NCBI RefSeq assembly: GCF_963422545.1
Contig: NZ_OY730249.1
Span: forward strand, 1 to 64,000
Length of the DNA stretch: 64,000 bases
Source of the DNA: an uncultured Flavobacterium sp.
GTDB taxonomy: Bacteria; Bacteroidota; Bacteroidia; Flavobacteriales; Flavobacteriaceae
Direction of reading: 5' to 3'
Shown: one piece after another, positions 45,386-53,676 of the stretch
Numbering within the stretch: position 1 is the stretch's first letter
How the letters are laid out: every line of letters starts with the position of its first letter
Position numbers and translations under genes: made by a program
Notes under the pieces: model-generated
Seen by the model: only the letters and a program-made list of their open reading frames with translations
What the model was told of the DNA's origin: nothing
The model's database searches: none

Positions 45386-45414
45386 ACCGGATGAATTTTT
45401 AAAATCCGCCCGGT
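45386..45414 (-). terminator. Probable rpiB terminator
   Basis: ACCGG and CCGGT arms with inner AATTTT/AAAATC pairing form a hairpin 47-75 bp past the rpiB stop. On the minus strand it is followed by six T. Confidence 0.7.
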
Positions 45415-45429
45415 GTATTCTTATTTATT

Positions 45430-45460
45430 GGTGCGAAGCACCCGATTTTTTTTTGATTTT
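45430..45460 (+). terminator. Terminator of DUF1294
   Basis: GGTGCGAAGCACC folds as a compact 5-bp stem and triloop. It is followed on the plus strand by CGA, nine T and a second T run that reaches the rpiB stop. Confidence 0.75.
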
Positions 45461-45892
45461 TTACGAACAAGCGATTTTATTCACTCTGTTTTGGTGTCTT
45501 CCTCCTTCAAATGCAGTTGTTAAAAACGTCTCAACTATTTCTACTGCTTGTGGGATCGAAGTAAAACGCGCCGGAATACTAACAATGTTGGCATCGTTAT
45601 GTAAACGGGTTAAATAAGCAATTTCTTTAGTCCAGCATAAACCAGCTCTTACTTTTGGGTGTTTGTTAGCAGTCATTGCAATTCCGTTTCCTGTTCCGCA
45701 GATTACAATTCCAAAATCAGCTTTACCTTCAGATACATCAGTCGCAACAGGGTGACCAAAATCCGGATAATCAACAGAATCTTCAGAATCTGTACCATAA
45801 TTAGTTACTTCATATCCTTTTGCTTTAAGCATCGCAACGATTGCTTTTTTATAATCTGGTCCTGCGTGGTCGTTTCCTATCGAAATTTTCAT
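45461..45892 (-). CDS. rpiB: Ribose-5-phosphate isomerase B
   Basis: This 143-aa enzyme interconverts ribose 5-phosphate and ribulose 5-phosphate in the pentose phosphate pathway. ISIGNDHAGPDYK near residue 3 and ICGTGNGIAMTANKHPKVRAG near residue 66 are family motifs; the Cys in CGTGNG is the catalytic base. HNDANIVSIPAR near residue 99 is also typical. I start at MKISIGNDHAG. A -7 box TAAATTTG lies at 45919-45926. Confidence 0.96.
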   Translation of the reverse strand: MKISIGNDHAGPDYKKAIVAMLKAKGYEVTNYGTDSEDSVDYPDFGHPVATDVSEGKADFGIVICGTGNGIAMTANKHPKVRAGLCWTKEIAYLTRLHNDANIVSIPARFTSIPQAVEIVETFLTTAFEGGRHQNRVNKIACS

Positions 45893-45918
45893 TGTAAATA
45901 CTATTAAGTTGTGTTTTG

Positions 45919-45926
45919 CAAATTTA
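45919..45926 (-). promoter_or_regulatory. Candidate -7 box for rpiB
   Basis: TAAATTTG on the minus strand matches TAnnTTTG 26 bp before the rpiB start. Confidence 0.55.
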
Positions 45927-45931
45927 ACCAA

Positions 45932-46715
45932 AGAATTTCTTAGCTATGCATGAATTATGAAAAAGTTAGTTATGAATTTCACGAATTAGCACTAATTTAT
46001 TTCTTTGTTGACATTTACCATACTATATAAAGTAAAATATAATTCGAGTAAATTTATGATCCCGATGGCTATCTGGAGTGGTAAAAAGACCTCATTTTAC
46101 AATTACTTAACTATCAAAAACTTAACACTTATTAACATTATTAACAACTCTATAAGTACCTTATAATCAATAGATAATAATCATTTATTTTGTTAAATTT
46201 TTAGAATGTTAATACCAAAAGCTAATTCGTTGATATTCAATTAACTTTAAGTTAACATTATTTGTTAATAAGTTGAGATAGAAAATTAGAAGTTTTTTTT
46301 GGTTGTGTCGAAAAAAAACCTAATCCAAAACCGGAATGAAATAACCTAATAAAGTTTCATGAATTTTTAGAAAAGTTATCAATATCAAAAATGCCATTTT
46401 CAACAAAAATCGAGTTATGAAGTTATCTACAAAATCAATTCATTTTTGGTTGTCAACCGTTGTTAATTAAAATCTAAAAAGTCTTAAAAATTAATCCTTT
46501 AACAAAATATAAGTATGTTGATAACTCAAGATAACTAAGAGAAACTTCATTTCAATACTTTTAAAAATAAATTTATTCGACATATTAACAAGCTATAATA
46601 ACAACCAAAAATTAATTTAATTTAAATTTTTCTTTTTGTTGTATTTAATATATGTTGACAACTTTGAAAGTTTAAAAAGAAAAATATTTTTTTGAAATTG
46701 AAAAAATAGATGAGT
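45932..46715. other. Candidate replication origin (oriC), AT-rich gene-free region
   Basis: No gene is found in about 780 bp. The DNA is very AT-rich and holds DnaA-box-like 9-mers: TTATCAATA (46376-46384), TTATCTACA (46423-46431), TTGTCAACC (46450-46458), the complement of TTATCAACA (46516-46524) and the complement of TTGTCAACA (46653-46661). Several TTAACA repeats lie at 46110-46275. Gene direction is mostly minus to the left and mostly plus to the right, as expected at a bidirectional origin. Boxes are near-matches to TTATCCACA, none exact, so this is a candidate only. Confidence 0.55.
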
Positions 46716-46949
46716 TTAAACAATTTTAAGTGGGTTATTAAGATTGTCCAGAATTTGCTGAACTTCTTCGAAATCGTTTGGATGAACTTTGAGTTTGATT
46801 CCGCCAAGTGCTGCCGAGTACATTGGAGCCACAGAAAGGGTGATTTCGTTTTCGAAATAATACGGAATTTCTGCTTGTTCTAATAAGTGTTTGAGAACTA
46901 CGGTTTCGTGCTGATAATTGAATACTGCAATGGTTTTGAAGCTTTCCAT
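46716..46949 (-). CDS. DUF2007-type small protein
   Basis: This 77-aa soluble alpha/beta protein starts MESFKTIAVFNYQHETVVLKHLLEQAEIPYYFEN. This ferredoxin-like pattern is shared with DUF2007 proteins (named putative signal-transducing, no known target). The family usually binds nothing known. It sits between the candidate origin and rnr. Confidence 0.85.
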   Translation of the reverse strand: MESFKTIAVFNYQHETVVLKHLLEQAEIPYYFENEITLSVAPMYSAALGGIKLKVHPNDFEEVQQILDNLNNPLKIV

Positions 46950-47056
46950 AATGCGTCTTTTTGTAAAGATACGAAAGTTATATTTTTAATAATTTATTTG
47001 TTAAAATCTATAATCTGATATCTTATTTGTAATTTTAACTTTTTAAGAAAAGATAT

Positions 47057-49237
47057 ATGAGTAAGAAAATTAGAAAGCCGATAAAAAGTGAGAAAGATTT
47101 CTCTAGTAAAATAATAAAAATTTTATCGCAACATGCTAATAAACCATTTAATTACAAACAAATAGCAGCGAAGCTTGAACTTGACGATACTAAAAGTCGC
47201 AACCAAATTATAAAAGATTTAAAGATTCTGGCTTCTCAAAATAAGATTGTAGAGGCAGAACCGGGAAAATATTTAATTAAAGCAGTTAGCCAGGATTATT
47301 ACGAAGGAACGATTGATATGACGAGCCGTAAAACGGCTTATTTTATTTGTCCTGATTTTAGTGAAGATGTTTTTATTCCGACGAATAATTTAAATCGTGC
47401 ATTAGATAAAGACAAAGTAAAAGTTTACGTTTATAACAGAAGAAAAGGTAAAAGACCTGAAGGTGAAGTAATTGAAGTTATAGAAAGAAATAAAACTGAT
47501 TTTGTTGGAGTTATTGACATTCAGCCAAATTTTGCTTTTGTTTCTACTGCAAATCCTAAAATGTACACTGATATTTTTATTCCAAAGGATAAAATAGGTG
47601 AGGCCGAAAATGGTGATGTTGTTTTAGTTACGATAGAAGATTGGCCTAAAAGAGCCGATAGTCCGTTTGGATCAGTAGTTAAGGTTTTAGGAAAACCCGG
47701 AGAACATGATACCGAAATTCACGCAATTTTAGCTGAATATGGTTTACCATCAGATTTCCCGACAGAAGTAGAGGTTTATGCCCAAAAAATAGATACTTCT
47801 ATACAAGAAAGCGAAATTGCTAAACGTCGTGATATGCGTGATACACTAACATTCACGATAGATCCAAAAGATGCAAAAGATTTTGATGATGCTTTGTCTT
47901 TCAAAAAGTTAGAGAATGGAAATTACGAAATTGGAATTCATATTGCCGATGTTTCGTATTATCTTGAAGAAGGAACAATCTTAGATGATGAAGCTTATCA
48001 ACGTGCAACTTCGGTTTATTTAGTAGATAGAGTAGTGCCAATGCTTCCGGAAGTTTTATCTAATTTTGCCTGTTCGTTACGACCAAATGAAGAGAAATAT
48101 ACATTCTCGGCTATTTTTGAAGTTTCAGAGAATTCACAAGTTATTAACCAATGGTTTGGTAGAACAGTAATTTATTCAGATCAACGATTTGCATATGAAG
48201 AAGCTCAGTATATTATTGAAACAAAAGACAATACGATTCCGCTTGATATTTCTATCACAGGAGATTCTTACGTTGTTTCTGATGAAATTGTTGATGCGAC
48301 TTTAAAATTAGATGAATTAGCTAAGATTTTAAGAAAGAAAAGAATGGCAAATGGCGCTATTTCTTTTGATAAAGTTGAAGTGAAATTTGACTTAGATGCT
48401 GAAGGGGAACCAGAAGGAGTTTACTTTAAAATTTCAAAAGATGCCAATCATTTAATTGAAGAGTTCATGCTTTTAGCCAATAGAAAAGTGGCTGAATATG
48501 TTGGTAAACAAAAGAAAACTTTTGTTTATAGGATTCACGATGAACCTAATGAAGATAAATTAATTGCAATGCAAGGCGTTATTGCTAAGTTTGGTTATAA
48601 AATTGATTTCCGTAACAAAGGTGATATTTCGAAATCATTGAATGCTTTAATGGAAGAAGTAAATGGTAAAAAAGAGCAAAATTTAATTGATACTCTTGCT
48701 ATTAGAAGTATGAGCAAGGCCAAATATTCGACAGATAATATTGGTCATTACGGATTAGCTTTTGATTATTATAGCCATTTTACATCGCCAATTCGTCGTT
48801 ATCCTGACGTTATGGTACACCGTTTGTTGCAATATTATCTTGACGGAGGTAAATCTGTAGATGAAGAAACATACGAAACTAAATCTTTGCATTGTTCTAA
48901 TATGGAAGGTTTAGCGACTAATGCTGAACGAGATAGTATTAAATACATGCAGGTTAAATACATGCAGGATCATCAGGACGAAGAGTTTTTGGGTGTTATT
49001 TCGGGAGTTACTGAGTGGGGAATTTATGTTGAAATTATTTCTAACAAATGCGAAGGAATGGTAAGAATCAGAGAAATAAAAGATGATTATTATACTTTTG
49101 ATGAAAAGCAATATGCTTTAGTTGGAGCAACTTCAAACAGTATATTACAATTAGGAGATGAAATTTACGTAAAAGTGAAAAATGCTGATTTAGTGAAAAA
49201 ACAATTAGATTTTCATTTTTTAAGAAGAGCAGAATAA
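47057..49237 (+). CDS. rnr: Ribonuclease R
   Basis: This 726-aa 3'-5' exoribonuclease has an N-terminal winged helix (residues 10-75), cold-shock-type domains, the RNB catalytic domain (FTIDPKDAKDFDDALSF near residue 272 with the four Asp metal ligands) and a C-terminal S1 domain (VISGVTEWGIYVEI near residue 649). HYGLAFDYYSHFTSPIRRYPD near residue 567 is the RNB signature. It degrades structured RNA. It is the first plus-strand gene after the candidate origin. Confidence 0.97.
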   Translation: MSKKIRKPIKSEKDFSSKIIKILSQHANKPFNYKQIAAKLELDDTKSRNQIIKDLKILASQNKIVEAEPGKYLIKAVSQDYYEGTIDMTSRKTAYFICPDFSEDVFIPTNNLNRALDKDKVKVYVYNRRKGKRPEGEVIEVIERNKTDFVGVIDIQPNFAFVSTANPKMYTDIFIPKDKIGEAENGDVVLVTIEDWPKRADSPFGSVVKVLGKPGEHDTEIHAILAEYGLPSDFPTEVEVYAQKIDTSIQESEIAKRRDMRDTLTFTIDPKDAKDFDDALSFKKLENGNYEIGIHIADVSYYLEEGTILDDEAYQRATSVYLVDRVVPMLPEVLSNFACSLRPNEEKYTFSAIFEVSENSQVINQWFGRTVIYSDQRFAYEEAQYIIETKDNTIPLDISITGDSYVVSDEIVDATLKLDELAKILRKKRMANGAISFDKVEVKFDLDAEGEPEGVYFKISKDANHLIEEFMLLANRKVAEYVGKQKKTFVYRIHDEPNEDKLIAMQGVIAKFGYKIDFRNKGDISKSLNALMEEVNGKKEQNLIDTLAIRSMSKAKYSTDNIGHYGLAFDYYSHFTSPIRRYPDVMVHRLLQYYLDGGKSVDEETYETKSLHCSNMEGLATNAERDSIKYMQVKYMQDHQDEEFLGVISGVTEWGIYVEIISNKCEGMVRIREIKDDYYTFDEKQYALVGATSNSILQLGDEIYVKVKNADLVKKQLDFHFLRRAE

Positions 49238-49261
49238 AGGTTTAATTTAAAAAATAAAAGT

Positions 49262-49930
49262 ATGAAAAAGTTATTGATAGGAGCTGCAATTTTATTTGTT
49301 CAAATGTCTTTTGGTCAGGTTACTAAAGATTTAGGTGATTTTGATTCCGTTAAAGTTTTTGATAAATTAAGTGTAAAATTGGTTCAGTCTTCAGAAAATA
49401 AGATTGTTATTAAAGGCGCAAGAGAATCAGAAGTTGAAGTTGTTAACAAGAAAGGTTTATTAAAATTAAGAATGCCTTTTCCAAAATTATTATCCGGAAA
49501 TGATCTTGATATTACTGTGTATTATAAACATTTAGAACTTATAGATGTTAATGAAGGTGCAAATGTTACCAGTAAAGAAGCTATAAAAGCCACTTCATTT
49601 AAAGTAAGTGCCCAGGAAGGCGCAACAATTGATGTTAATTTAGATGTTGATAAACTAAAAGTAAGTTCTGTTTCAGGAGGTTCTATAACTTTGCACGGTA
49701 AAGCAGCAAATCAAGATGCAAGTTTAGGAGCAGGTGGATATTTACTAGCAAGTAAATTGACCACTTCTCAAACTACTGTAAGCGTTTCTGCGGGAGGAAA
49801 AGCAGATGTGAATGCTTCTACCCTTGTTGATGCAAAAGTAAGCGCAGGAGGCTCTATTTACATTTATGGAAAACCGAAACAAATTAATCAAAAAACAGTT
49901 TTTGGAGGTAAAATCGAAGAGGTAAAATAA
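49262..49930 (+). CDS. Head GIN domain-containing exported protein
   Basis: This 222-aa protein has a signal peptide (MKKLLIGAAILFVQMSFG) and then a repeated beta-strand pattern rich in Gly, Ser, Ala and Val (EGATIDVNLDVDKLKVSSVS and so on). This is typical of the GIN/DUF2807 family, a right-handed beta-helix exported to the periplasm or surface. Its role is unknown. It lies 24 bp after rnr and 14 bp before a LysE-type exporter. Confidence 0.88.
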   Translation: MKKLLIGAAILFVQMSFGQVTKDLGDFDSVKVFDKLSVKLVQSSENKIVIKGARESEVEVVNKKGLLKLRMPFPKLLSGNDLDITVYYKHLELIDVNEGANVTSKEAIKATSFKVSAQEGATIDVNLDVDKLKVSSVSGGSITLHGKAANQDASLGAGGYLLASKLTTSQTTVSVSAGGKADVNASTLVDAKVSAGGSIYIYGKPKQINQKTVFGGKIEEVK

Positions 49931-49944
49931 CAAATTGTATTTGA

Positions 49945-50622
49945 ATGATAAATGATATTTTGGCTGGACTGCCATGGGGACTTTTTTTGAGTTTTATGGT
50001 AGGTCCGGTATTTTTTGTACTATTAGAAACCAGTATAACAAAAGGATTCAGAGCTGCATTAGTCTTTGATCTTGGTGTAGTATTAGGTGATGTTTTTTTT
50101 ATAGCAATTGCTTATTTAGGAAGTTACAGACTCATTCAGAGTTTAAAAGATAAACCGGCACTTTTTATTTTTGGCGGAATTGTTATGCTGATGTATGGTA
50201 TAATTTCATTTTTGAAATTAAAAAAAGAAGAAAAAATCAATGACGAAGAGATTGATCGTGATATTATAAAAAGAAACTATGCAAGTTTGTTTGTAAAAGG
50301 CTTTTTACTCAACGTTATTAACATTGGTGTATTAGGTTTTTGGTTGGCAGTTATAATTTCTATCGGACCAAAATTAGAAATGCAAAATTCAAGAATGTTT
50401 ACTTTTTTTACCGCCGTGATTATTACTTATTTAGTAGTTGATTGTGTTAAGATATTATTAGCCAAACAGTTAAAATCAAAAATGACACCAACTAATATTC
50501 TAAAAATCAAAAAAGGAATTAGTATTGTTTTAATGATTTTTGGTATTGTTTTAATGATTCAAGGCTGGTTTCCAAAAGAAAAACAAATGGTTAAAAACGC
50601 TTTTGAGAATATTGAAAAGTAG
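49945..50622 (+). CDS. LysE/RhtB-family amino-acid exporter
   Basis: This 225-aa protein has about six membrane helices and the LysE-family N-terminal block GLPWGLFLSFMVGPVFFVLL with its conserved glycine-proline, followed by ETSITKGFRAAL. A charged cytoplasmic loop (KLKKEEKINDEEIDRD) comes near residue 90. LysE-type carriers export amino acids or similar small molecules; the substrate here is unknown. A strong terminator follows the gene. Confidence 0.92.
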   Translation: MINDILAGLPWGLFLSFMVGPVFFVLLETSITKGFRAALVFDLGVVLGDVFFIAIAYLGSYRLIQSLKDKPALFIFGGIVMLMYGIISFLKLKKEEKINDEEIDRDIIKRNYASLFVKGFLLNVINIGVLGFWLAVIISIGPKLEMQNSRMFTFFTAVIITYLVVDCVKILLAKQLKSKMTPTNILKIKKGISIVLMIFGIVLMIQGWFPKEKQMVKNAFENIEK

Positions 50623-50650
50623 TTGTTAACAACTCAAAATTATAAATTTA

Positions 50651-50678
50651 AGCCTCTGAATTTCAGAGGTTTTTTTTA
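50651..50678 (+). terminator. Terminator of the rnr-LysE group
   Basis: CCTCTGAA and TTCAGAGG form an 8-bp stem followed by nine T on the plus strand, 29 bp after the LysE-type stop. Confidence 0.92.
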
Positions 50679-50688
50679 TGTTTATAAG

Positions 50689-50774
50689 TCCTTGCGAGGA
50701 ACGAAGCAATCTCACTAGGCATATCAACATTTCTAAACTTATAAGTAGTGAGATTGCTTCGTTCCTCGCAAGGA
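50689..50774. repeat. 29-bp perfect inverted repeat (GCGAGGAACGAAGCAATCTC type)
   Basis: The left arm (50689-50717) and right arm (50746-50774) are exact reverse complements of 29 bp, separated by 28 bp. The arm contains CTTGCGAGGAACGAAGCAAT. From memory, sequences with GCGAGGAACGAAGCAATCTC occur as dispersed repeats in many unrelated bacterial genomes. It lies between two terminators and the tRNA gene and has no open reading frame. Confidence 0.85.
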
Positions 50775-50799
50775 TAAACCTAGACTTATAACCACAAAA

Positions 50800-50827
50800 A
50801 AACCTCTAAATTTCTTTAGAGGTTTTA
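50800..50827 (-). terminator. Terminator of tRNA-Cys
   Basis: AACCTCTAAA and TTTAGAGGTT form a stem directly after the tRNA 3' end. On the minus strand a run of about seven T follows. Confidence 0.85.
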
Positions 50828-50828
50828 G

Positions 50829-50899
50829 AGGCATCGTCCGGATTCGAACCGGAGTAGGAGCTTTTGCAGAGCCCAGCCTAGCCGCTCGGCCACGACGCC
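50829..50899 (-). tRNA. tRNA-Cys (GCA)
   Basis: The 71-nt minus-strand sequence folds as a cloverleaf. Acceptor arms GGCGTCG/CGATGCC pair, the anticodon loop CTGCAAA has anticodon GCA for Cys, and the T loop is TTCGAAT inside CGG/CCG. The discriminator base is U, as is usual for tRNA-Cys. CCA is not encoded. I folded it by hand. Confidence 0.95.
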
Positions 50900-50993
50900 A
50901 TTACTTGAACGGATGGCAAAAGTAACTAAAATCTTTAAATTTCAAAAGTTTAAAATGAAGTATTTTAAATTTTTCGTTTTTTAATTCAAAAAA

Positions 50994-51353
50994 TTACTTT
51001 CTAATTTCCGTCATTTTTATAGTAACTGTTTCAACATCACCACCTATAGGAGGATTTATTTTAGAAACCCAAACTGTTGTTTTTTCTACACTTTCTATCT
51101 CAGCAAGTACACGATTATTGATTCTTTTAGCAACATGTTCTAATAAATGCGAACGAATTGCCATTTCTTCGGTAACAATTTTATTTAAATGTACATAATC
51201 AACAGTGTCTGCTAAATGATCACTATCTGCTGATTTCTGTAAATTAGCTTTAATTTTTAGATCTACAGTATAGTCAGATCCAATTTTTCCTTCTTCAATT
51301 AAACATCCGTGATATGAAAAAGTACGAATGTTTTTTAGTTTTATAACTCCCAT
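50994..51353 (-). CDS. folB: Dihydroneopterin aldolase
   Basis: This 119-aa enzyme of folate synthesis converts 7,8-dihydroneopterin to 6-hydroxymethyl-dihydropterin and glycolaldehyde. It has IKLKNIRTFSYHGCLIEE near residue 5 (the YHG motif), the TVDYVHL block near residue 47, the RSHLLEHVAKRI helix near residue 66, and NPPIGGDVETV near residue 103, which binds the pterin. It is next to tRNA-Cys. Confidence 0.93.
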   Translation of the reverse strand: MGVIKLKNIRTFSYHGCLIEEGKIGSDYTVDLKIKANLQKSADSDHLADTVDYVHLNKIVTEEMAIRSHLLEHVAKRINNRVLAEIESVEKTTVWVSKINPPIGGDVETVTIKMTEIRK

Positions 51354-51444
51354 TTTAAATTTAGTTTCAAGTTCTAAGTTTCAGGTTTACTGAGAAGTTT
51401 CTAAAGAAAACTGTAAACTGTAAACCGAAAACTGTAAACTTTTT

Positions 51445-51452
51445 TATCTTTG
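51445..51452 (+). promoter_or_regulatory. Candidate -7 box for glnS
   Basis: TATCTTTG matches TAnnTTTG 19 bp before the glnS ATG. A low-complexity run of AAACTGTAAACTG units lies just upstream (51408-51440). Confidence 0.55.
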
Positions 51453-51471
51453 CTAAAATTACTATAAAATA

Positions 51472-53589
51472 ATGGCATCAGAAGAGAAATCACTCAATTT
51501 TATTGAACAAATCATAGAGGAAGATCTTAAATCAGGTCTTTCACAAACTAAACTTCATTTTCGTTTTCCACCAGAACCAAATGGATATTTACACATTGGT
51601 CATGCAAGTTCTATTGCATTAAATTTTGGTTTAGGAATTGATTATCAATCTCCTGTAAATTTACGTTTTGATGATACAAACCCTGAAAAAGAAGAACAGG
51701 AATTTGTTGACGCTATTAAAAAAGATGTTGAATGGTTGGGTTATACCTGGGCAGAAGAACGTTATGCTTCAGATTATTTTCAACAATTATATGACTGGGC
51801 AGTTTTATTAATTAAAAAAGATAAAGCTTATGTTGATAGTCAGTCTTCTGAAGATATGGCGATTCAAAAAGGAACTCCATCTACAGTTGGAACTGATAGT
51901 CCGTACAGAAATCGTTCGGTTGAAGAAAATTTAGATTTATTCGAAAGAATGAAAAATGGTGAATTTGAGGCTGGTACTCATATTCTTCGTGCAAAAATAG
52001 ACATGAAATCTACTAATATGCTGATGCGTGATCCTATCATGTACAGGATTTTACACAGACATCATCATAGAACCGGTGACGATTGGAAAATCTATCCAAT
52101 GTACGATTGGGCACACGGACAAAGTGATTATTTAGAAGAGATTTCACATTCATTTTGTACACTTGAATTTTTGCCTCATCGTGAATTATACGACTGGTTT
52201 TTAGATCAAATTTTAGATGATAATAAACTACGTCCGAAGCAAAGAGAATTTGCAAGACGTAACTTATCACATACCGTTGTTAGTAAAAGAAAATTACAAC
52301 AACTAGTTAAAGAAAAGCATGTTAACGGTTGGGATGATCCTAGAATGTCAACCATTTCAGGATTAAGAAGAAGAGGTTATACAGCTGCATCTTTGCGTAA
52401 TTTTGCCAATACAATTGGTATTGCAAAACGTGATAATTTAATCAATGTATCGGTTTTAGAATTTTGTATTCGTGAAGATTTAAACAAAATTGCACCACGT
52501 GTAATGGCAGTTTTAGATCCCGTAAAATTGGTAATTACAAATTATCCTGAAGGAAAAGAGGAGTGGTTAGAAGCAGAGAATAATCAGGAAGATGAGAATG
52601 CAGGATTCAGAAAAGTACCTTTTTCTCGTGAATTATATATAGAAAGAGAAGACTTTTTAGAAGAAGCTCCAGCTAAATTTTTCCGTTTGACATTAGGAAA
52701 AGAAGTTCGTCTTAAAAACGCATATATCATTAAAGGTGAAAGTGTTATAAAAGATGCTGACGGAAATATTACTGAGATTCATGTTACGTATGATACTGAT
52801 TCTTTAAGCGGAAGTGGGACAGAAGCAAGTCAAAGAAAAGTATCTGGAACATTGCACTGGGTTTCTATTGCGCATGCAATTGAGGCAGAAGTTCGTATGT
52901 ATGATCGTTTGTTTACAGATGAAGCTCCGGACAGTTATAAAGAGAAAAATTTCTTAGATTTTGTTAATCCAAATTCGTTAGAAGTGATTACCGGATTTGT
53001 TGAACCAAGTTTAGCAACAGCTCAAAATGAAGATAAATTTCAATTTCAACGTTTGGGGTATTTTACTGTTGATAAAGACTCAACTGCTTCAAAATTAGTA
53101 TTTAACAAAACTGTTGGACTTAAAGATGCCTGGGAAGAAAAAGGTAAAAAAGAGGAAAATAGCATTAATAATTCTTTAAAAGAAATCAATAAATATTTTA
53201 AAGTTGAAACAAAAGCGGAACGCATTGCAATTGAAAGCGCAATAGGGGAGAGCATCAAAAATGTTTCAAGTTTTTCTTTATTGCAAAATTCATTAAAGAA
53301 GAATATCAACAATAATAAAGGTTCATTGTTGTTTGCTCAGTTTATTTTGAAATATTCACATTTGAAATCAGGAGATTTTGAAGAAGAAGATATTAAAAAA
53401 TTATACATGATGTCTCTTAGAAGTGAATCGACTTATGTTCGATCAAAAGCTCTTTTAAATTTGAGAGATTTAGAAAATGAAAGTTTCAGAAATCAGTTTG
53501 AAGAGGAAATGTTGAAATTAAATTCAAATCCTCCAAAAAATGCTTCGGAAAGAGAAATTGAAATTCTTGCCGAGATGGTAAAAAAATAA
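51472..53589 (+). CDS. glnS: Glutaminyl-tRNA synthetase with C-terminal extension
   Basis: This 705-aa class I aminoacyl-tRNA synthetase has the HIGH motif in PEPNGYLHIGHASS near residue 35 and the KMSKS-like VVSKRKL near residue 270, with PMYDWAHGQSDYLEEISHS between. The C-terminal anticodon-binding beta-barrels end near residue 555. About 150 residues of helical, charged sequence follow (from RIAIESAIGESI), so it is longer than the E. coli enzyme (554 aa). Such an extension is known in some bacteria and may help tRNA binding. It has its own terminator. Confidence 0.96.
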   Translation: MASEEKSLNFIEQIIEEDLKSGLSQTKLHFRFPPEPNGYLHIGHASSIALNFGLGIDYQSPVNLRFDDTNPEKEEQEFVDAIKKDVEWLGYTWAEERYASDYFQQLYDWAVLLIKKDKAYVDSQSSEDMAIQKGTPSTVGTDSPYRNRSVEENLDLFERMKNGEFEAGTHILRAKIDMKSTNMLMRDPIMYRILHRHHHRTGDDWKIYPMYDWAHGQSDYLEEISHSFCTLEFLPHRELYDWFLDQILDDNKLRPKQREFARRNLSHTVVSKRKLQQLVKEKHVNGWDDPRMSTISGLRRRGYTAASLRNFANTIGIAKRDNLINVSVLEFCIREDLNKIAPRVMAVLDPVKLVITNYPEGKEEWLEAENNQEDENAGFRKVPFSRELYIEREDFLEEAPAKFFRLTLGKEVRLKNAYIIKGESVIKDADGNITEIHVTYDTDSLSGSGTEASQRKVSGTLHWVSIAHAIEAEVRMYDRLFTDEAPDSYKEKNFLDFVNPNSLEVITGFVEPSLATAQNEDKFQFQRLGYFTVDKDSTASKLVFNKTVGLKDAWEEKGKKEENSINNSLKEINKYFKVETKAERIAIESAIGESIKNVSSFSLLQNSLKKNINNNKGSLLFAQFILKYSHLKSGDFEEEDIKKLYMMSLRSESTYVRSKALLNLRDLENESFRNQFEEEMLKLNSNPPKNASEREIEILAEMVKK

Positions 53590-53606
53590 TATCATTAGAA
53601 TCTATT

Positions 53607-53637
53607 AAAAAGCGCTTTTTATAAGCGCTTTTTTTAT
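53607..53637 (+). terminator. Terminator of glnS
   Basis: AAAGCGCTT and AAGCGCTTT form a hairpin with a 5-6-nt loop, 20 bp after the glnS stop. Seven T follow on the plus strand. Confidence 0.9.
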
Positions 53638-53676
53638 TATTTATATTTTCTATTAAAATTATAATATTTATAAGTT

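Noticed and set aside
46622..46807. Short minus-strand frame in the candidate origin
   Set aside because: Product is Phe/Lys/Leu-rich low-complexity sequence, overlaps DUF2007 in another frame and has no family resemblance.
50629..50830. Insertion sequence behind the LysE-type gene
   Set aside because: There is a long inverted repeat but only 28 bp between the arms, so no transposase can fit.
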